From Oscillospiraceae bacterium (GTDB taxonomy: Bacteria > Bacillota_A > Clostridia > Oscillospirales > Oscillospiraceae), in assembly GCA_017470325.1 (NCBI GenBank), contig JAFUES010000041.1, positions 1 to 64,000 on the forward strand: a DNA stretch of 64,000 nt, given 5' to 3'. The notes beneath the pieces are model-generated. The model saw nothing but the letters and a program-made list of their open reading frames with translations, had not been told where the DNA came from and did no database searches. Numbering within the stretch: the first letter of the stretch is position 1; each line of letters begins with the position of its first letter. A program made the translations under genes and the position numbers. Below are positions 15,571-23,598 of the stretch, piece by piece.

Positions 15571-16329
15571 ATGAAAAGCAAAATTGAATTCAAACGCGGG
15601 GATCTTACGATCCGCGGCCACTTGTGGGGAAGGAAGGCTATGCCGCAGCACGCGGTTATCCTCAGTCACGGTTTTCTGGCCAATGAGCAGATGTGTTTCA
15701 AATATGCAAAGCTCCTTGCCGATATGGGGTTTCTCGCTGTCACTTTCGATTTTTGCGGCGGAGGGATCGTTAGCAGGAGCGATGGGCGCAGTGAGGATAT
15801 GACACTGTTGACAGAAAAGGCGGATCTCCTTGCTGTGGTCGAGGACGTAAAACACCGATTCTCTCCAACAGGCATCACCCTGCTTGGCTGCAGCCAGGGC
15901 GGTTTCGTCTCCGGGCTGTTGGCCGCGGAGCTTGGCGAGAAGGGAATAGACAGCCTGATCATGTTTTATCCTGCCTTGTGCATTCCCGATGATGCGCGCA
16001 AGGGCAAAATGATGTTTTTCAAGTTTAATCCCGATCATATCCCGGATATCCTTGGGCGGTTTCCTATGAAGCTCGGCGGCGACTATGCCAGAACCGTGAT
16101 CCATATGGATCCCTATGAGGAGCTGAAAGGCTATGCCGGCCCTGTGCTGCTGATCCACGGAACTGCGGACGATATTGTGGATATTACTTATGCAAGGAAA
16201 CTGAAAGACATCTATCCGGATTGCAGATATGAGGAAATAGATGGCGGCGGGCATATGTTCCAAGGGGAAGCTGACGAGCAGGCCTGCAGAATCCTGCGGG
16301 ATTTCATGCGCTCGATAAGTGAACGATAA
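15571..16329 (+). CDS. Alpha/beta hydrolase
   Basis: 252 residues, the usual size. Oxyanion-hole region LSHGFLANEQ, nucleophile elbow LGCSQGGF (Ser about 111), acid in HGTADDIV and His in DGGGHMF form a complete triad. The pattern resembles serine esterases and lipases of the lysophospholipase/BD-FAE type. It starts 18 bases after the membrane protein stop and is probably in the same operon. Substrate unknown. Confidence 0.88.
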   Translation: MKSKIEFKRGDLTIRGHLWGRKAMPQHAVILSHGFLANEQMCFKYAKLLADMGFLAVTFDFCGGGIVSRSDGRSEDMTLLTEKADLLAVVEDVKHRFSPTGITLLGCSQGGFVSGLLAAELGEKGIDSLIMFYPALCIPDDARKGKMMFFKFNPDHIPDILGRFPMKLGGDYARTVIHMDPYEELKGYAGPVLLIHGTADDIVDITYARKLKDIYPDCRYEEIDGGGHMFQGEADEQACRILRDFMRSISER

Positions 16330-16330
16330 T

Positions 16331-16446
16331 GCACCCCATCATCCCCCTTTACGGCCTGGGGGATGATGGGGTATAATTATTTCCGGATACCAACGATTGG
16401 AAAGGGCGGAGCCGCACCAGGATCGGACTCCTTATGAATCATCCGT
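16331..16446 (+). repeat. def promoter/leader cassette, copy 3 (decayed leader)
   Basis: Contains the arm CCCCATCATCCCCC, -35 TTTACG (16348-16353), 18-base spacer with the opposite arm, -10 TATAAT (16372-16377), CCAACGATTGG, and a degenerate def start in which ATG has become AGG. Similarity ends near 16446. It begins 2 bases after the hydrolase stop and precedes the HD-domain gene, to which it probably gives a promoter. Confidence 0.82.
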
Positions 16447-16498
16447 AGGTATAAGACCGCAGCCGCTTTCGGGATCCATCGAAATAAGTGAGGTTGAA

Positions 16499-17074
16499 AT
16501 GGACGAAGGAATCATTGCTGCCGCCATGGACTATATCCAGGGGCTGTTCGAGAACAATTCAGACGGACACGACGCTGATCACTCCATAAGAGTGTATCAG
16601 AATGCCCGTAAAATTGCCGAGGATTATCCGGAAAGTAACCTGATGATCATCTCACTGGCCGCCCTCCTCCACGATGTTGATGACCACAAGCTGTTTCATA
16701 CGGAAAACAATGAAAACGCAAGGGCCTTCCTGCAGAGTCAGAAGGTAGAAAGCGACACCGTCGAGTATATATGTGAGGTCATCAACGGCGTGTCCTTCAG
16801 CAAAAACAAGGGAAATCCTCCCAAGAGTATGGAGGGGAAGATCGTGCAGGATGCAGACAGATTGGACGCCATTGGGGCCATCGGAATTGCGCGGACCTTC
16901 GCGTTTGGTGGGAAAAACGGGAGATCCCTGGAGTCCTCCCTGCAGCATTTTTATGATAAACTCTTGTTGCTGAAAGAGGAAATGAACACAGAAGCAGCGA
17001 GAAACATAGCGGAAATCCGCCATACCTATATGAAAGGATTCCTGACCGAGATCCACAGAGAATTGGATTCATAA
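16499..17074 (+). CDS. HD domain phosphohydrolase
   Basis: 191 residues from ATG 16499 with GAGGT just upstream; a longer in-frame reading starts inside promoter cassette copy 3 and is not credible. Metal-binding residues are in GHDADHSIRV (His24, His28), LLHDVDD (His58-Asp59) and the later DADRLDAIGAIGIAR. This matches the YedJ-like group of HD proteins that act on nucleotides or phosphorylated metabolites. It is followed 26 bases later by a nitroreductase. Confidence 0.87.
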   Translation: MDEGIIAAAMDYIQGLFENNSDGHDADHSIRVYQNARKIAEDYPESNLMIISLAALLHDVDDHKLFHTENNENARAFLQSQKVESDTVEYICEVINGVSFSKNKGNPPKSMEGKIVQDADRLDAIGAIGIARTFAFGGKNGRSLESSLQHFYDKLLLLKEEMNTEAARNIAEIRHTYMKGFLTEIHRELDS

Positions 17075-17100
17075 ACACGAAGCGATTAAGGAGTGATCAC

Positions 17101-17763
17101 ATGGAAATCATGGAAGTAATCCGCAGCCGGCACAGCGTTCGGCAGTATCTGGACAAGCCGATCCCGCAGGAGATCCGTGCGCAGCTGGATGCGTGCGCGG
17201 AGGCTTTGAACCGGGAAGGCGATCTCAACATGCAGATCCTGTATGATGAGCCGGCGTGCTTCAGTTCCCGCATGGCGCACTATGGAAAATTCGAGCACGC
17301 TGACAACTATATCGCCATGGTCGGCAAAAAGAGCGACGGCCTGGAGGAGCGCTGCGGCTTCTACGGAGAGAAGCTGGTGCTGAAAGCCCAGGAGTTGGGA
17401 CTGAATACCTGCTGGGTCGCGCTGACCCATGGAAAGAGCAAGGCGGTCGTCGGTGCGAACGAAAAGGAAGTCATCATCATCGCCCTCGGTTACGGAAAAA
17501 CCCAGGGCGCGGCGCACAAGGGGAAGTCCGCAGCCGACGTCAGCAATGTGGCGGAGGATTCCCCGGAATGGTTCAAAAACGGCGTCGAGGCGGCTCTGCT
17601 TGCGCCGACTGCCGTCAACCAGCAGAAATTCCGCTTTGAGCGCAGCGGAGACCGGGTGACGGCGAAGGCCGGTCTGCTGGGGACGAACCTGAAAGTCGAT
17701 CTCGGCATCGTGAAGTGCCACTTTGAGCTTGGCGCCGGCAAGGAGAATTTCTCTTGGGCATGA
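17101..17763 (+). CDS. Nitroreductase family protein (TM1586-like)
   Basis: 220 residues; the ATG follows AAGGAGTGATC. The start RSRHSVRQYLDKPIP is the usual FMN-binding N-terminus; the body has two half-domains with GLNTCWVALTHG and LAPTAVNQQKFRFE, the layout of the single-chain TM1586-type nitroreductases. Such enzymes use FMN and NAD(P)H to reduce nitro or quinone compounds. Substrate unknown. It forms a pair with the HD protein. Confidence 0.87.
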   Translation: MEIMEVIRSRHSVRQYLDKPIPQEIRAQLDACAEALNREGDLNMQILYDEPACFSSRMAHYGKFEHADNYIAMVGKKSDGLEERCGFYGEKLVLKAQELGLNTCWVALTHGKSKAVVGANEKEVIIIALGYGKTQGAAHKGKSAADVSNVAEDSPEWFKNGVEAALLAPTAVNQQKFRFERSGDRVTAKAGLLGTNLKVDLGIVKCHFELGAGKENFSWA

Positions 17764-17767
17764 AGTC

Positions 17768-17833
17768 AAAATCCCCATGCGGAAGTATCCGCACTACGAG
17801 CAGTGAAAGGCCCACCGGCATGGGGATTTTTAC
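17768..17833 (+). terminator. Long-loop terminator after the nitroreductase gene
   Basis: AAAATCCCCATGC pairs exactly with GCATGGGGATTTT over a 37-base loop and ends in TTTTT. The downstream arm overlaps the likely start of the hydrolase gene at 17820. Confidence 0.65.
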
Positions 17834-18707
17834 GCATGCCATTCGGTTGCCGTGCCAGCGGCGAGAATGGCGCGTTTCAATCAAATCTTTAATGGGGAAG
17901 CGGAGCTTTCCCATTAAGCTGAGGCCCGACGGGGACGTTCGTGTACGGAAGCTCCGGATCGGGCGTGTGCCCACCCTCGTCCTGCAGCCTGCAAAGCGGC
18001 CGGCCATTCCGGTATCCGTGCTGTGGATCCACGGCGGGGGCTATCTTACCGGGATGAAGGAAATGGTGTACATGAGCCGGGCGATGGATCTGGTGAAGAA
18101 ATACGGCGTGACCGTCTATTCCCCCGGCTACCGTCTGGCCTGGCAGAAGCCCTATCCTGCGGCCGTGGAGGACTGTTACCGGGTGCTGGCGTATCTGAGC
18201 AGGCAGCCGGAGCCGATCATGGTCGGCGGAGAGAGCGCCGGGGGTGGGCTTGCCGCCGCCGTGTGCATGATGGCAAGGGATCGGGGGATCCGGGTGGCTT
18301 TTCAGATGCCGCTCTATCCCATGATCAGCAACCTGGACACGGAAAGCTCCCGGGATAACCACGGCAGGGTGTGGAACACCAGACGCAATCATATTGGCTG
18401 GCGTCTGTACCTGAGGGGGAAAGCGAAGGAGCGGGTGTCGCCCTATGCCGCCCCAGCGAATCAGACCGATTACACCCGCCTGCCGCCCTGTTACACCTTC
18501 GTCGGAGACGGTGAGCCGTTCTATGCGGAGACGCTCGCTTATGTTGAGAATTTGAAGAAGGCCGGCGTGGCCGCTGAAGTCGACGTGTACCACACGAACA
18601 TGCATGCCTTTGACATGTTGAGGGACGACGAGCTGAGCCGGGAGGCGATCAAGAGCTTCGAGCGCCACTTTGAAGAGGCGTTAGAGCGTACTTGTGGAAT
18701 ATCATGA
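17820..18707 (+). CDS. Alpha/beta hydrolase, hormone-sensitive lipase type
   Basis: 295 residues from ATG 17820. The HSL signature HGGGY (71-75) forms the oxyanion hole; GGESAGGG (137-144) carries nucleophile Ser139; FVGDGEPFY holds the Asp and NMHAFDML the His. Such carboxylesterases cleave short acyl esters. The start is uncertain: the ATG lies in the downstream arm of a terminator hairpin and has no good ribosome binding site; ATG 17892 is an alternative and would remove ~24 residues. Confidence 0.82.
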   Translation: MGIFTHAIRLPCQRREWRVSIKSLMGKRSFPIKLRPDGDVRVRKLRIGRVPTLVLQPAKRPAIPVSVLWIHGGGYLTGMKEMVYMSRAMDLVKKYGVTVYSPGYRLAWQKPYPAAVEDCYRVLAYLSRQPEPIMVGGESAGGGLAAAVCMMARDRGIRVAFQMPLYPMISNLDTESSRDNHGRVWNTRRNHIGWRLYLRGKAKERVSPYAAPANQTDYTRLPPCYTFVGDGEPFYAETLAYVENLKKAGVAAEVDVYHTNMHAFDMLRDDELSREAIKSFERHFEEALERTCGIS

Positions 18708-18763
18708 CCGGCATGCGTTCGTCCGCGTGGGCGGCATGCTGATCTGACAGGAGGGATGAGATT

Positions 18764-19468
18764 ATGCTTTGGCTCCTGATCCTAGCGATCATCATACTCG
18801 CGCTGTTGCTGTTGGCCGTCTGCTTCGGCATTCTCGACGATCTGCATGTGAGGCCGCGGCCCATCGCCGGGCGCAAGCGCGTGGCCTGCGTGGGTGACAG
18901 CATCACCTACGGCTGCCTCTTGCCGGGACAGCCATGGAACAGCTACCCCCGGCAGCTTGGACGGCTGCTGGGGAACGGATACTGTGTGGGCAATTTCGGC
19001 TACTCCAATCGCACGGCGCTCAAAGGCGGAAACCATCCCTACACGGTGGAGAAGCTGTATCAGTGGAGCCTGGACTATCAGCCGGATATCGTCCTGCTGA
19101 TGCTGGGCAGCAACGACACGAAGGCCGTCAACTGGGACGCGGCGGCCTATGCCCGCGACCTGGGCGAGCTGATCGACAGCTATCGCAGCCTGGAGAGCAG
19201 CCCTCGGGTCTGGCTGCTGCTCCCGCCGCCGGCATTCCCCTTCAGAGGGAAAGTGCTGTGGGACATCCGCAGCGAGGTGCTGGAGCAGGAGGTGCTTCCG
19301 ATCTGCAGGCAGGTGGCCGCAGAAAAGAAGATCCCCGTTATAGATACACACACGCCTTTTATAGGCAAAAAGGAACTGTTTATGGACGGCCTGCACCCCG
19401 GCGCCCGGGGTGGGAAGCTGTTGGCGGAGACCGTGTATGGTGCGATCAAGGGAGGGCTTGACGGATGA
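18764..19468 (+). CDS. SGNH/GDSL hydrolase, membrane-anchored
   Basis: 234 residues; the ATG follows GGAGGGATG. An N-terminal hydrophobic helix (about 2-24) anchors or exports the protein. The four SGNH blocks are present: GDSITYG (Ser), GNFGYSNRT (Gly), LMLGSNDTK (Asn) and FMDGLHPGARG (Asp/His). Such enzymes deacylate lipids or cell-wall sugars outside the cell. Its stop overlaps the next start (ATGA), so it is translated with the rhodanese-chagasin lipoprotein. Confidence 0.9.
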   Translation: MLWLLILAIIILALLLLAVCFGILDDLHVRPRPIAGRKRVACVGDSITYGCLLPGQPWNSYPRQLGRLLGNGYCVGNFGYSNRTALKGGNHPYTVEKLYQWSLDYQPDIVLLMLGSNDTKAVNWDAAAYARDLGELIDSYRSLESSPRVWLLLPPPAFPFRGKVLWDIRSEVLEQEVLPICRQVAAEKKIPVIDTHTPFIGKKELFMDGLHPGARGGKLLAETVYGAIKGGLDG

Positions 19469-20223
19469 AGAGGATAGGCGTCGTGTTGCTGACCGGGCTG
19501 CTGATTCTGAGCGGCTGCGCCTCCGAAGAACAGCCGGCGGAGCCGATGGTGGACGGACCGGGCATGGAGCGCAGCTATCAGCAGATCGACCAGGAGACCG
19601 CAAAGCAGATGATGGAGCAGGACGACGGACATATCGTCGTAGACGTCCGCAGATTGGACGAGTACGAAGAGGGGCACATCCCCGGCGCGATCTGCATCCC
19701 CAATGAGAGCATCGACGCCCGGCAGCCGGCAGAACTGCCGCACCTCAATCAGACCATTCTGCTCTACTGCCGCAGCGGCAACCGCTCCAAGCAGGCGGCG
19801 GAGAAGCTCCTCCACATGGGTTACGCCCGGATCTATGAATTCGGCGGGATCATCGACTGGACGGGCGAGATCGCGACGGGTCAGACCCTGACGCTGACGG
19901 TGGAAGCCAACCCGACCACCGGCTTCAGCTGGGCGGCGGAGCAGGACCAGGAGCTTTTTGATATCCGGGACTATTATCTGGCCGAGCCGCAGTCGGGACC
20001 GGTGAGCGGCGCGGGCGGCTGGCAGACCTTTATCCTGACGCCGAAGCAGGCGGGTACAGCGCAGCTGAGTTTTACCTATTCCCGTCCCTGGGAGCCCAGC
20101 GACACGGACCCGCAGTTTCACTGCAGCCTTGCGGTCTCCGAGGATCTGATGATCACGGTGACGGAGGACGGCAGCGCCGAAGCAGCGGAGCGGGGCTTCC
20201 CGGCCGTGATGAGGATCTATTGA
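19465..20223 (+). CDS. Lipoprotein: rhodanese domain fused to chagasin-type protease inhibitor
   Basis: 252 residues. Signal peptide with lipobox LSGC (Cys18). Residues ~35-134 are a rhodanese domain with active-site loop CRSGNRS (Cys102), which in the family carries sulfur. Residues ~138-235 match the inhibitor I42 (chagasin) fold: NPTTGF (149-154), GGW (184-186) and RPWE (207-210), the three loops that block papain-type cysteine proteases. The two domains join with almost no linker. It is translationally coupled to the SGNH hydrolase. An exported sulfur-handling inhibitor is the literal reading; the biological role is unknown. Confidence 0.88.
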   Translation: MKRIGVVLLTGLLILSGCASEEQPAEPMVDGPGMERSYQQIDQETAKQMMEQDDGHIVVDVRRLDEYEEGHIPGAICIPNESIDARQPAELPHLNQTILLYCRSGNRSKQAAEKLLHMGYARIYEFGGIIDWTGEIATGQTLTLTVEANPTTGFSWAAEQDQELFDIRDYYLAEPQSGPVSGAGGWQTFILTPKQAGTAQLSFTYSRPWEPSDTDPQFHCSLAVSEDLMITVTEDGSAEAAERGFPAVMRIY

Positions 20224-20297
20224 TTACCGTTCAAGAGGAAAAAGACCGGAGGCGAGTTTCTGCCAACGGCGGCTTGAGCGAAAAGGGAGGGACCCTG

Positions 20298-20345
20298 ATG
20301 TCTGTATTCCGCGAAAACGCCCCGGAGGAGGCCATGGATCCATGA
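20298..20345 (+). CDS. 15-codon leader ORF coupled to the DUF4234 gene
   Basis: ATG 20298 lies behind a strong AAAAGGGAGGG site and reads MSVFRENAPEEAMDP to a TGA at 20343-20345, which overlaps the ATG of the DUF4234 gene at 20342. Either it is a coupled leader peptide or a small remnant. The DUF4234 gene has its own GGAGGAGG inside this ORF. Confidence 0.45.
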   Translation: MSVFRENAPEEAMDP

Positions 20346-20734
20346 GCTTCAAGCACACCCACAGACCCGGCTTTCTGCTGGGCTTCATCGATTTCTTTAC
20401 GGCGGGCCTGTTCTTCCTGGTCTACATGCAGCGGGGACTGCAGGACGAGCTGGACGCCATCCTGGGCCGGCGGACCCAGCGCTACTGGGTGGCCTACCTG
20501 CTGGGCATCCCCACGCTGTTTCTCTACACCCTGGTCTGGATGGCCAGGATCGCCGAGGAGCTGCGAGGAAAGGCGCAGGAGTTGGGTATCCAAGGCAAGC
20601 TCACCTCCTACCGGCACATGTTCGACTGGAATACCTGGGGCCTGCTGCTGTTCGGCCCAGCGGTGGCCACGCGGCGTTTCTTCGATACGCTCAATAAAGT
20701 GGAGACCGAACTGAACAGACGAAACGGACAATAG
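20342..20734 (+). CDS. DUF4234 family membrane protein
   Basis: 130 residues. Three hydrophobic helices with the DUF4234 pattern: FLLGFIDFFTAGLFFLVYM, then YWVAYLLGIPTLFLYTLVWM with charged loops, and a final TWGLLLFGPAVAT. The fold is shared by small bacterial membrane proteins of unknown role. It is preceded by a short coupled ORF and followed 16 bases later by another small gene. Confidence 0.8.
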   Translation: MSFKHTHRPGFLLGFIDFFTAGLFFLVYMQRGLQDELDAILGRRTQRYWVAYLLGIPTLFLYTLVWMARIAEELRGKAQELGIQGKLTSYRHMFDWNTWGLLLFGPAVATRRFFDTLNKVETELNRRNGQ

Positions 20735-20750
20735 GAGAGGAGAGAGGACC

Positions 20751-20972
20751 ATGTTCAAGGACTGGCAGCTGGCGGCCATGGAGGACTATGGCCTGACGGA
20801 TACCAACACCGGGCTCATCAACCGGGTGGCAAGGACTTTGGCCAAGAGCCCCAACGACAGCATCAACACAGCGGAGTTTCGCAGCGCCTGTATCTCCTGC
20901 GGCGTCGACCCGGACTCCTTCAGCCAGAGGGATCTGGACCAGCTGCAGCGCAAGCTGAATGAGATCACATAA
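20751..20972 (+). CDS. Hypothetical protein (73 aa)
   Basis: The ATG follows AGGAGAGGAGAGAGG. The product is soluble and helical, with a two-helix arrangement (TGLINRVARTLAKSP and QRDLDQLQRKLNEIT) and two Cys at about 49 and 52 (ACISCG). No family recognised. Its close spacing to DUF4234 (16 bases) and thpR (6 bases) suggests one operon. Confidence 0.65.
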   Translation: MFKDWQLAAMEDYGLTDTNTGLINRVARTLAKSPNDSINTAEFRSACISCGVDPDSFSQRDLDQLQRKLNEIT

Positions 20973-20978
20973 AAAGCC

Positions 20979-21491
20979 ATGAGACTGTTTGTTGCGATCC
21001 TTCTGTCCGACCACATGAAGGACAGCCTGCTGGACGCCCAGAACCGGCTGTATGACCGGGGCATCCGGGGCCGCTTCACAAGCGAAGAGAACATGCACCT
21101 GACGTTGGCCTTCATCGGGGAAGTCCCCGACGCGGAGCCGGTGCTGGACGCGCTGGCCGCCGTTTCCTTTACCCCCTTCGAGCTGTGCCTGGAGGGCATG
21201 GGCCGCTTCGGCGATCTGTGGTGGGCCGGGCTCCGGGATTCCGCGCCTCTGGCGGCGCTGGTCCGCCGCCTGCGCCGGGCTCTGACGGAAAACGGCGTCC
21301 CCTTTGACCGCAAGCGCTTTTTTCCGCACATCACCTTGCTACGCAAGGCCAGGGGCGAGATGCCGGGTGTCCCGGTGAGGGCCGCCTCCATGACCGTGGA
21401 AAGGATCTCCCTCATGCGTTCCGACCGGAGGAAAAACGGCATGATCTACACGGAGATCGGCGCCTGCGAGGCTGAGCCGGTACAGGATTGA
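20979..21491 (+). CDS. thpR: RNA 2',3'-cyclic phosphodiesterase
   Basis: 170 residues. The two H-x-T-x motifs of the 2H phosphoesterase family are present: MHLTLAFIG (about 35-43) and FPHITLLRK (about 118-126). ThpR/LigT opens 2',3'-cyclic phosphate ends on RNA and shows RNA-ligating activity in vitro. Start ATG 20979 is 6 bases after the previous stop. A terminator follows. Confidence 0.9.
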   Translation: MRLFVAILLSDHMKDSLLDAQNRLYDRGIRGRFTSEENMHLTLAFIGEVPDAEPVLDALAAVSFTPFELCLEGMGRFGDLWWAGLRDSAPLAALVRRLRRALTENGVPFDRKRFFPHITLLRKARGEMPGVPVRAASMTVERISLMRSDRRKNGMIYTEIGACEAEPVQD

Positions 21492-21506
21492 AGACCAATA
21501 CAATTA

Positions 21507-21558
21507 ACAGACCCGAGCGACAACTGAGGATCAGTCGTCGTTCGGGTCTGTTTTCGTT
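21507..21558 (+). terminator. Terminator after thpR
   Basis: AACAGACCCGAGCGAC pairs with GTCGTTCGGGTCTGTT (one mismatch) and ends in TTTTCG. Confidence 0.75.
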
Positions 21559-21617
21559 TATGCTCAGGCCGGGTCTGAAATGGAACTGCTCTTGTTGGTT
21601 TTGCAAAAAGCAGACTA

Positions 21618-22112
21618 TCAAAGCATGTGGATCCGGGATTCGTCATAGCGGTCCTTCTGCTCCCGCTGCTCGGCGGGATAGCCGACGGGTAGGATGGAAA
21701 AGACATACTGATCTTCGGGCAGGCCCAGGATCTTGTTTGCCGCCCGGACCCGGTCCTCAAAGGGCGCAACGCCGATCCAGACCGCACCCAGACCCAGCTC
21801 CGCCGCCTCCAGCCATTCGTGCTCCGTGCAGATGGCCATATCCACGGGCGTGACTTCCGCAAAGCGCTTCCCCTCCGGACAGCAGACGTTGACGATGGCG
21901 ACGGGCGCGTTGGCGAGGCAGCCGGAATATTTGCTGATGGTGGACAGGGCCCGGAGCTTTTCCCTGTCCGTCACCACATAAAAGGTCCAGGGCTGCTGGT
22001 TCCCGGCAGACGGGGCCTGCATGGCCGCGCGCAAAATCTCCCGGAGCTTCTGCTCCTCCACCGGGCGATCTTCCCATTTCCGGACGCTGACCCGCTTGTA
22101 AATGGCATTCAT
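21618..22112 (-). CDS. Nitroreductase family protein
   Basis: 164 residues, the compact nitroreductase size. FMN-binding features: RVSVRKWEDRPV at the N-terminus, the APSAGNQQPWTFYVV block, ELGLGAVWIGVAP and LPVGYPAEQ. The ATG follows AGGAGG (minus strand). Upstream a -10 like TATACT (22172-22177) and a perfect 18-bp palindrome suggest it is controlled by a dedicated, perhaps redox-responsive, regulator. Substrate unknown. Confidence 0.9.
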   Translation of the reverse strand: MNAIYKRVSVRKWEDRPVEEQKLREILRAAMQAPSAGNQQPWTFYVVTDREKLRALSTISKYSGCLANAPVAIVNVCCPEGKRFAEVTPVDMAICTEHEWLEAAELGLGAVWIGVAPFEDRVRAANKILGLPEDQYVFSILPVGYPAEQREQKDRYDESRIHML

Positions 22113-22197
22113 TGTATAGTCCTCCTGTTATGATCTCATTATGTGTTTTCTTTTGGAAAGAGCTTGGCCCCAGTATAACAGGAGAAACCACGGCGGT

Positions 22198-22215
22198 ATG
22201 TTGTTATAACAACAT
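22198..22215. promoter_or_regulatory. Perfect 18-bp palindrome, likely operator
   Basis: ATGTTGTTATAACAACAT is its own reverse complement. It overlaps the -35 region expected for the nitroreductase gene (minus strand, -10 at 22172-22177) and lies 13 bases past the stop of the next gene. Confidence 0.6.
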
Positions 22216-22227
22216 TTCGGCAAAGAA

Positions 22228-22698
22228 TCAGGAGTGCATTTCCTCCGGTATGTCGGCCAGCTCCGCGCCCTCGGGAATCGGGGCCGTGGGCACTGCGGTA
22301 AAGTCGCTGGTGTTGTTTACGAAGGAGTACATGGGGATGCCGTAGGAGCCGTCCTCACCGATGTGCTCCACCAGGGTCTGGATGAAGAACTTGACCCACT
22401 CCTGGCTGGGGCGCTCCGCCCCCGGCACTTGATACCGTCCCCAGACGCTACTCTCCAGCGTCTTCTTTTTCGTGTCCACCGCCACGCCCAGGGCCACATT
22501 GCAGAAGTCGAAGGAGGCCTCAAAGGCGGTCAGGTTCTCCCGATCCTCCCGCTGGATGGGGATGCTCTCGGGGATCTGGGTGAGGGTGATCATCATGCGG
22601 CCCAGGATGGGGCCGTTTTCTTTTTCAAAGCGCTCGATGACGCCCATGGATTTGAGGCCCGCTTCCGCGGCCTGGAACAGTTCGGGTTCATTCAGCAT
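22228..22698 (-). CDS. Conserved hypothetical protein
   Basis: 156 residues; the ATG has a purine-rich AAGGAGAAACG upstream. Soluble alpha/beta protein with ASFDFCNVALGVAVDTKKKT and YGIPMYSFVNNTSDF. No catalytic motif is recognisable. It lies 25 bases from the acylphosphatase gene on the same strand and is probably co-transcribed with it and with the gene at 23012. Confidence 0.7.
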   Translation of the reverse strand: MLNEPELFQAAEAGLKSMGVIERFEKENGPILGRMMITLTQIPESIPIQREDRENLTAFEASFDFCNVALGVAVDTKKKTLESSVWGRYQVPGAERPSQEWVKFFIQTLVEHIGEDGSYGIPMYSFVNNTSDFTAVPTAPIPEGAELADIPEEMHS

Positions 22699-22722
22699 TT
22701 CGTTTCTCCTTGTTTGTCAGTT

Positions 22723-23010
22723 TCAGCGGGCGTAGAAGCCCTTTTCGCCGGGCACAACAGGCAGGCTCCGGCTCTCCAGATTCTCGATCCGCACATAGCT
22801 GCCCCGCTCGATGGCCAGGATCACCCGGTCGATCTGCGCCTCTGTGCCCTGGATCTCCATGGTCACGGAGCCGTCGTATTCGTTCTTGACCCAGCCGGTG
22901 CAGCCGTACAGCCCAGCCGCGTGCCGGGCCCGATAGCGGAAGCCCACCCCCTGGACCCAGCCGTGGAACACCAGGTGCCTGCGGATGAGAGTTTGATCGG
23001 CGGTATCCAA
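22723..23010 (-). CDS. acyP: Acylphosphatase
   Basis: 95 residues, the exact family size. HGWVQGVGFRYR carries the catalytic Arg and the phosphate loop; GWVKNEYDGSV carries the catalytic Asn. The enzyme hydrolyses acyl phosphates such as acetyl or carbamoyl phosphate in the cytoplasm. It starts just after the stop of the gene at 23012, so the pair is translationally close. Confidence 0.93.
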   Translation of the reverse strand: MDTADQTLIRRHLVFHGWVQGVGFRYRARHAAGLYGCTGWVKNEYDGSVTMEIQGTEAQIDRVILAIERGSYVRIENLESRSLPVVPGEKGFYAR

Positions 23011-23011
23011 T

Positions 23012-23509
23012 TCAGTGCCTCACAAAGCGGATCTGGCAGATGTCGTCGCCCCGGGCGATGGTGGCGGGCAGCTCCAACACGCAGCCGAAGCTCTCCGCGA
23101 TGCCCCGGTCACCGCACATGGCCTGATCGCAGAGCATGCGGATCTCCTCATCGCTGCAGCCCTGCTTCTGCCAGGCCTTGACCAGGGGACAGTAGTGGAA
23201 GTCGATATCCAGATGATCGTCGTCACAGCGGCGGATCTCCATCTCGAACACCCACTGGGCGAACTTGGAAAACAGCGTCTTTTTCAGCCCCTTCAGGGAT
23301 GAGCCGCCGCCGGCCTTCTCCCGCAGCTTGCCGCCCTGATAGAGGCCGCAGCGGTGGATGGCCTCCGGGGCGTATTCCTCCGGCGGCAGGCCCTTTTTCC
23401 GGGCTTCGTCACAGAGCAGATACATCCAGAGGGCGCGATGCTCCAGCTGCTCCCGGATGGCGACGATCAGGGGATTTTTGATCTTGGCTTCGTTGTGAAT
23501 GGCGCTCAT
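23012..23509 (-). CDS. L-2-amino-thiazoline-4-carboxylic acid hydrolase family protein
   Basis: 165 residues; the ATG at 23509 follows GAAGGAGA. The family signature is the C-terminal DFHYCPLVKAWQKQGCSDEE followed by CDQAMCGDRGIAESFG. The founding member opens the thiazoline ring to S-carbamoyl-cysteine or cysteine precursors in Pseudomonas; most Clostridia homologues are of unknown substrate. Several Cys and His residues (HYC, MCGD) are likely active-site groups. It leads a three-gene minus-strand unit with acylphosphatase. Confidence 0.85.
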   Translation of the reverse strand: MSAIHNEAKIKNPLIVAIREQLEHRALWMYLLCDEARKKGLPPEEYAPEAIHRCGLYQGGKLREKAGGGSSLKGLKKTLFSKFAQWVFEMEIRRCDDDHLDIDFHYCPLVKAWQKQGCSDEEIRMLCDQAMCGDRGIAESFGCVLELPATIARGDDICQIRFVRH

Positions 23510-23598
23510 AGCTTCCGTCTCCTTCTCATGGAATGGCATATTTCTGAACCCATTATGCCTTGACGGCGGCCAGAAGTCAATGCACAGAAACCGCTTGC

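Noticed and set aside
16397..16498. N-terminal extension of the HD protein
   Set aside because: The in-frame TTG lies in promoter cassette copy 3, upstream residues are unlike HD proteins, and ATG 16499 has a ribosome binding site.
1048..20223. Prophage or intact conjugative element
   Set aside because: No capsid, terminase, portal, relaxase or type IV secretion genes were found; only one truncated integrase.
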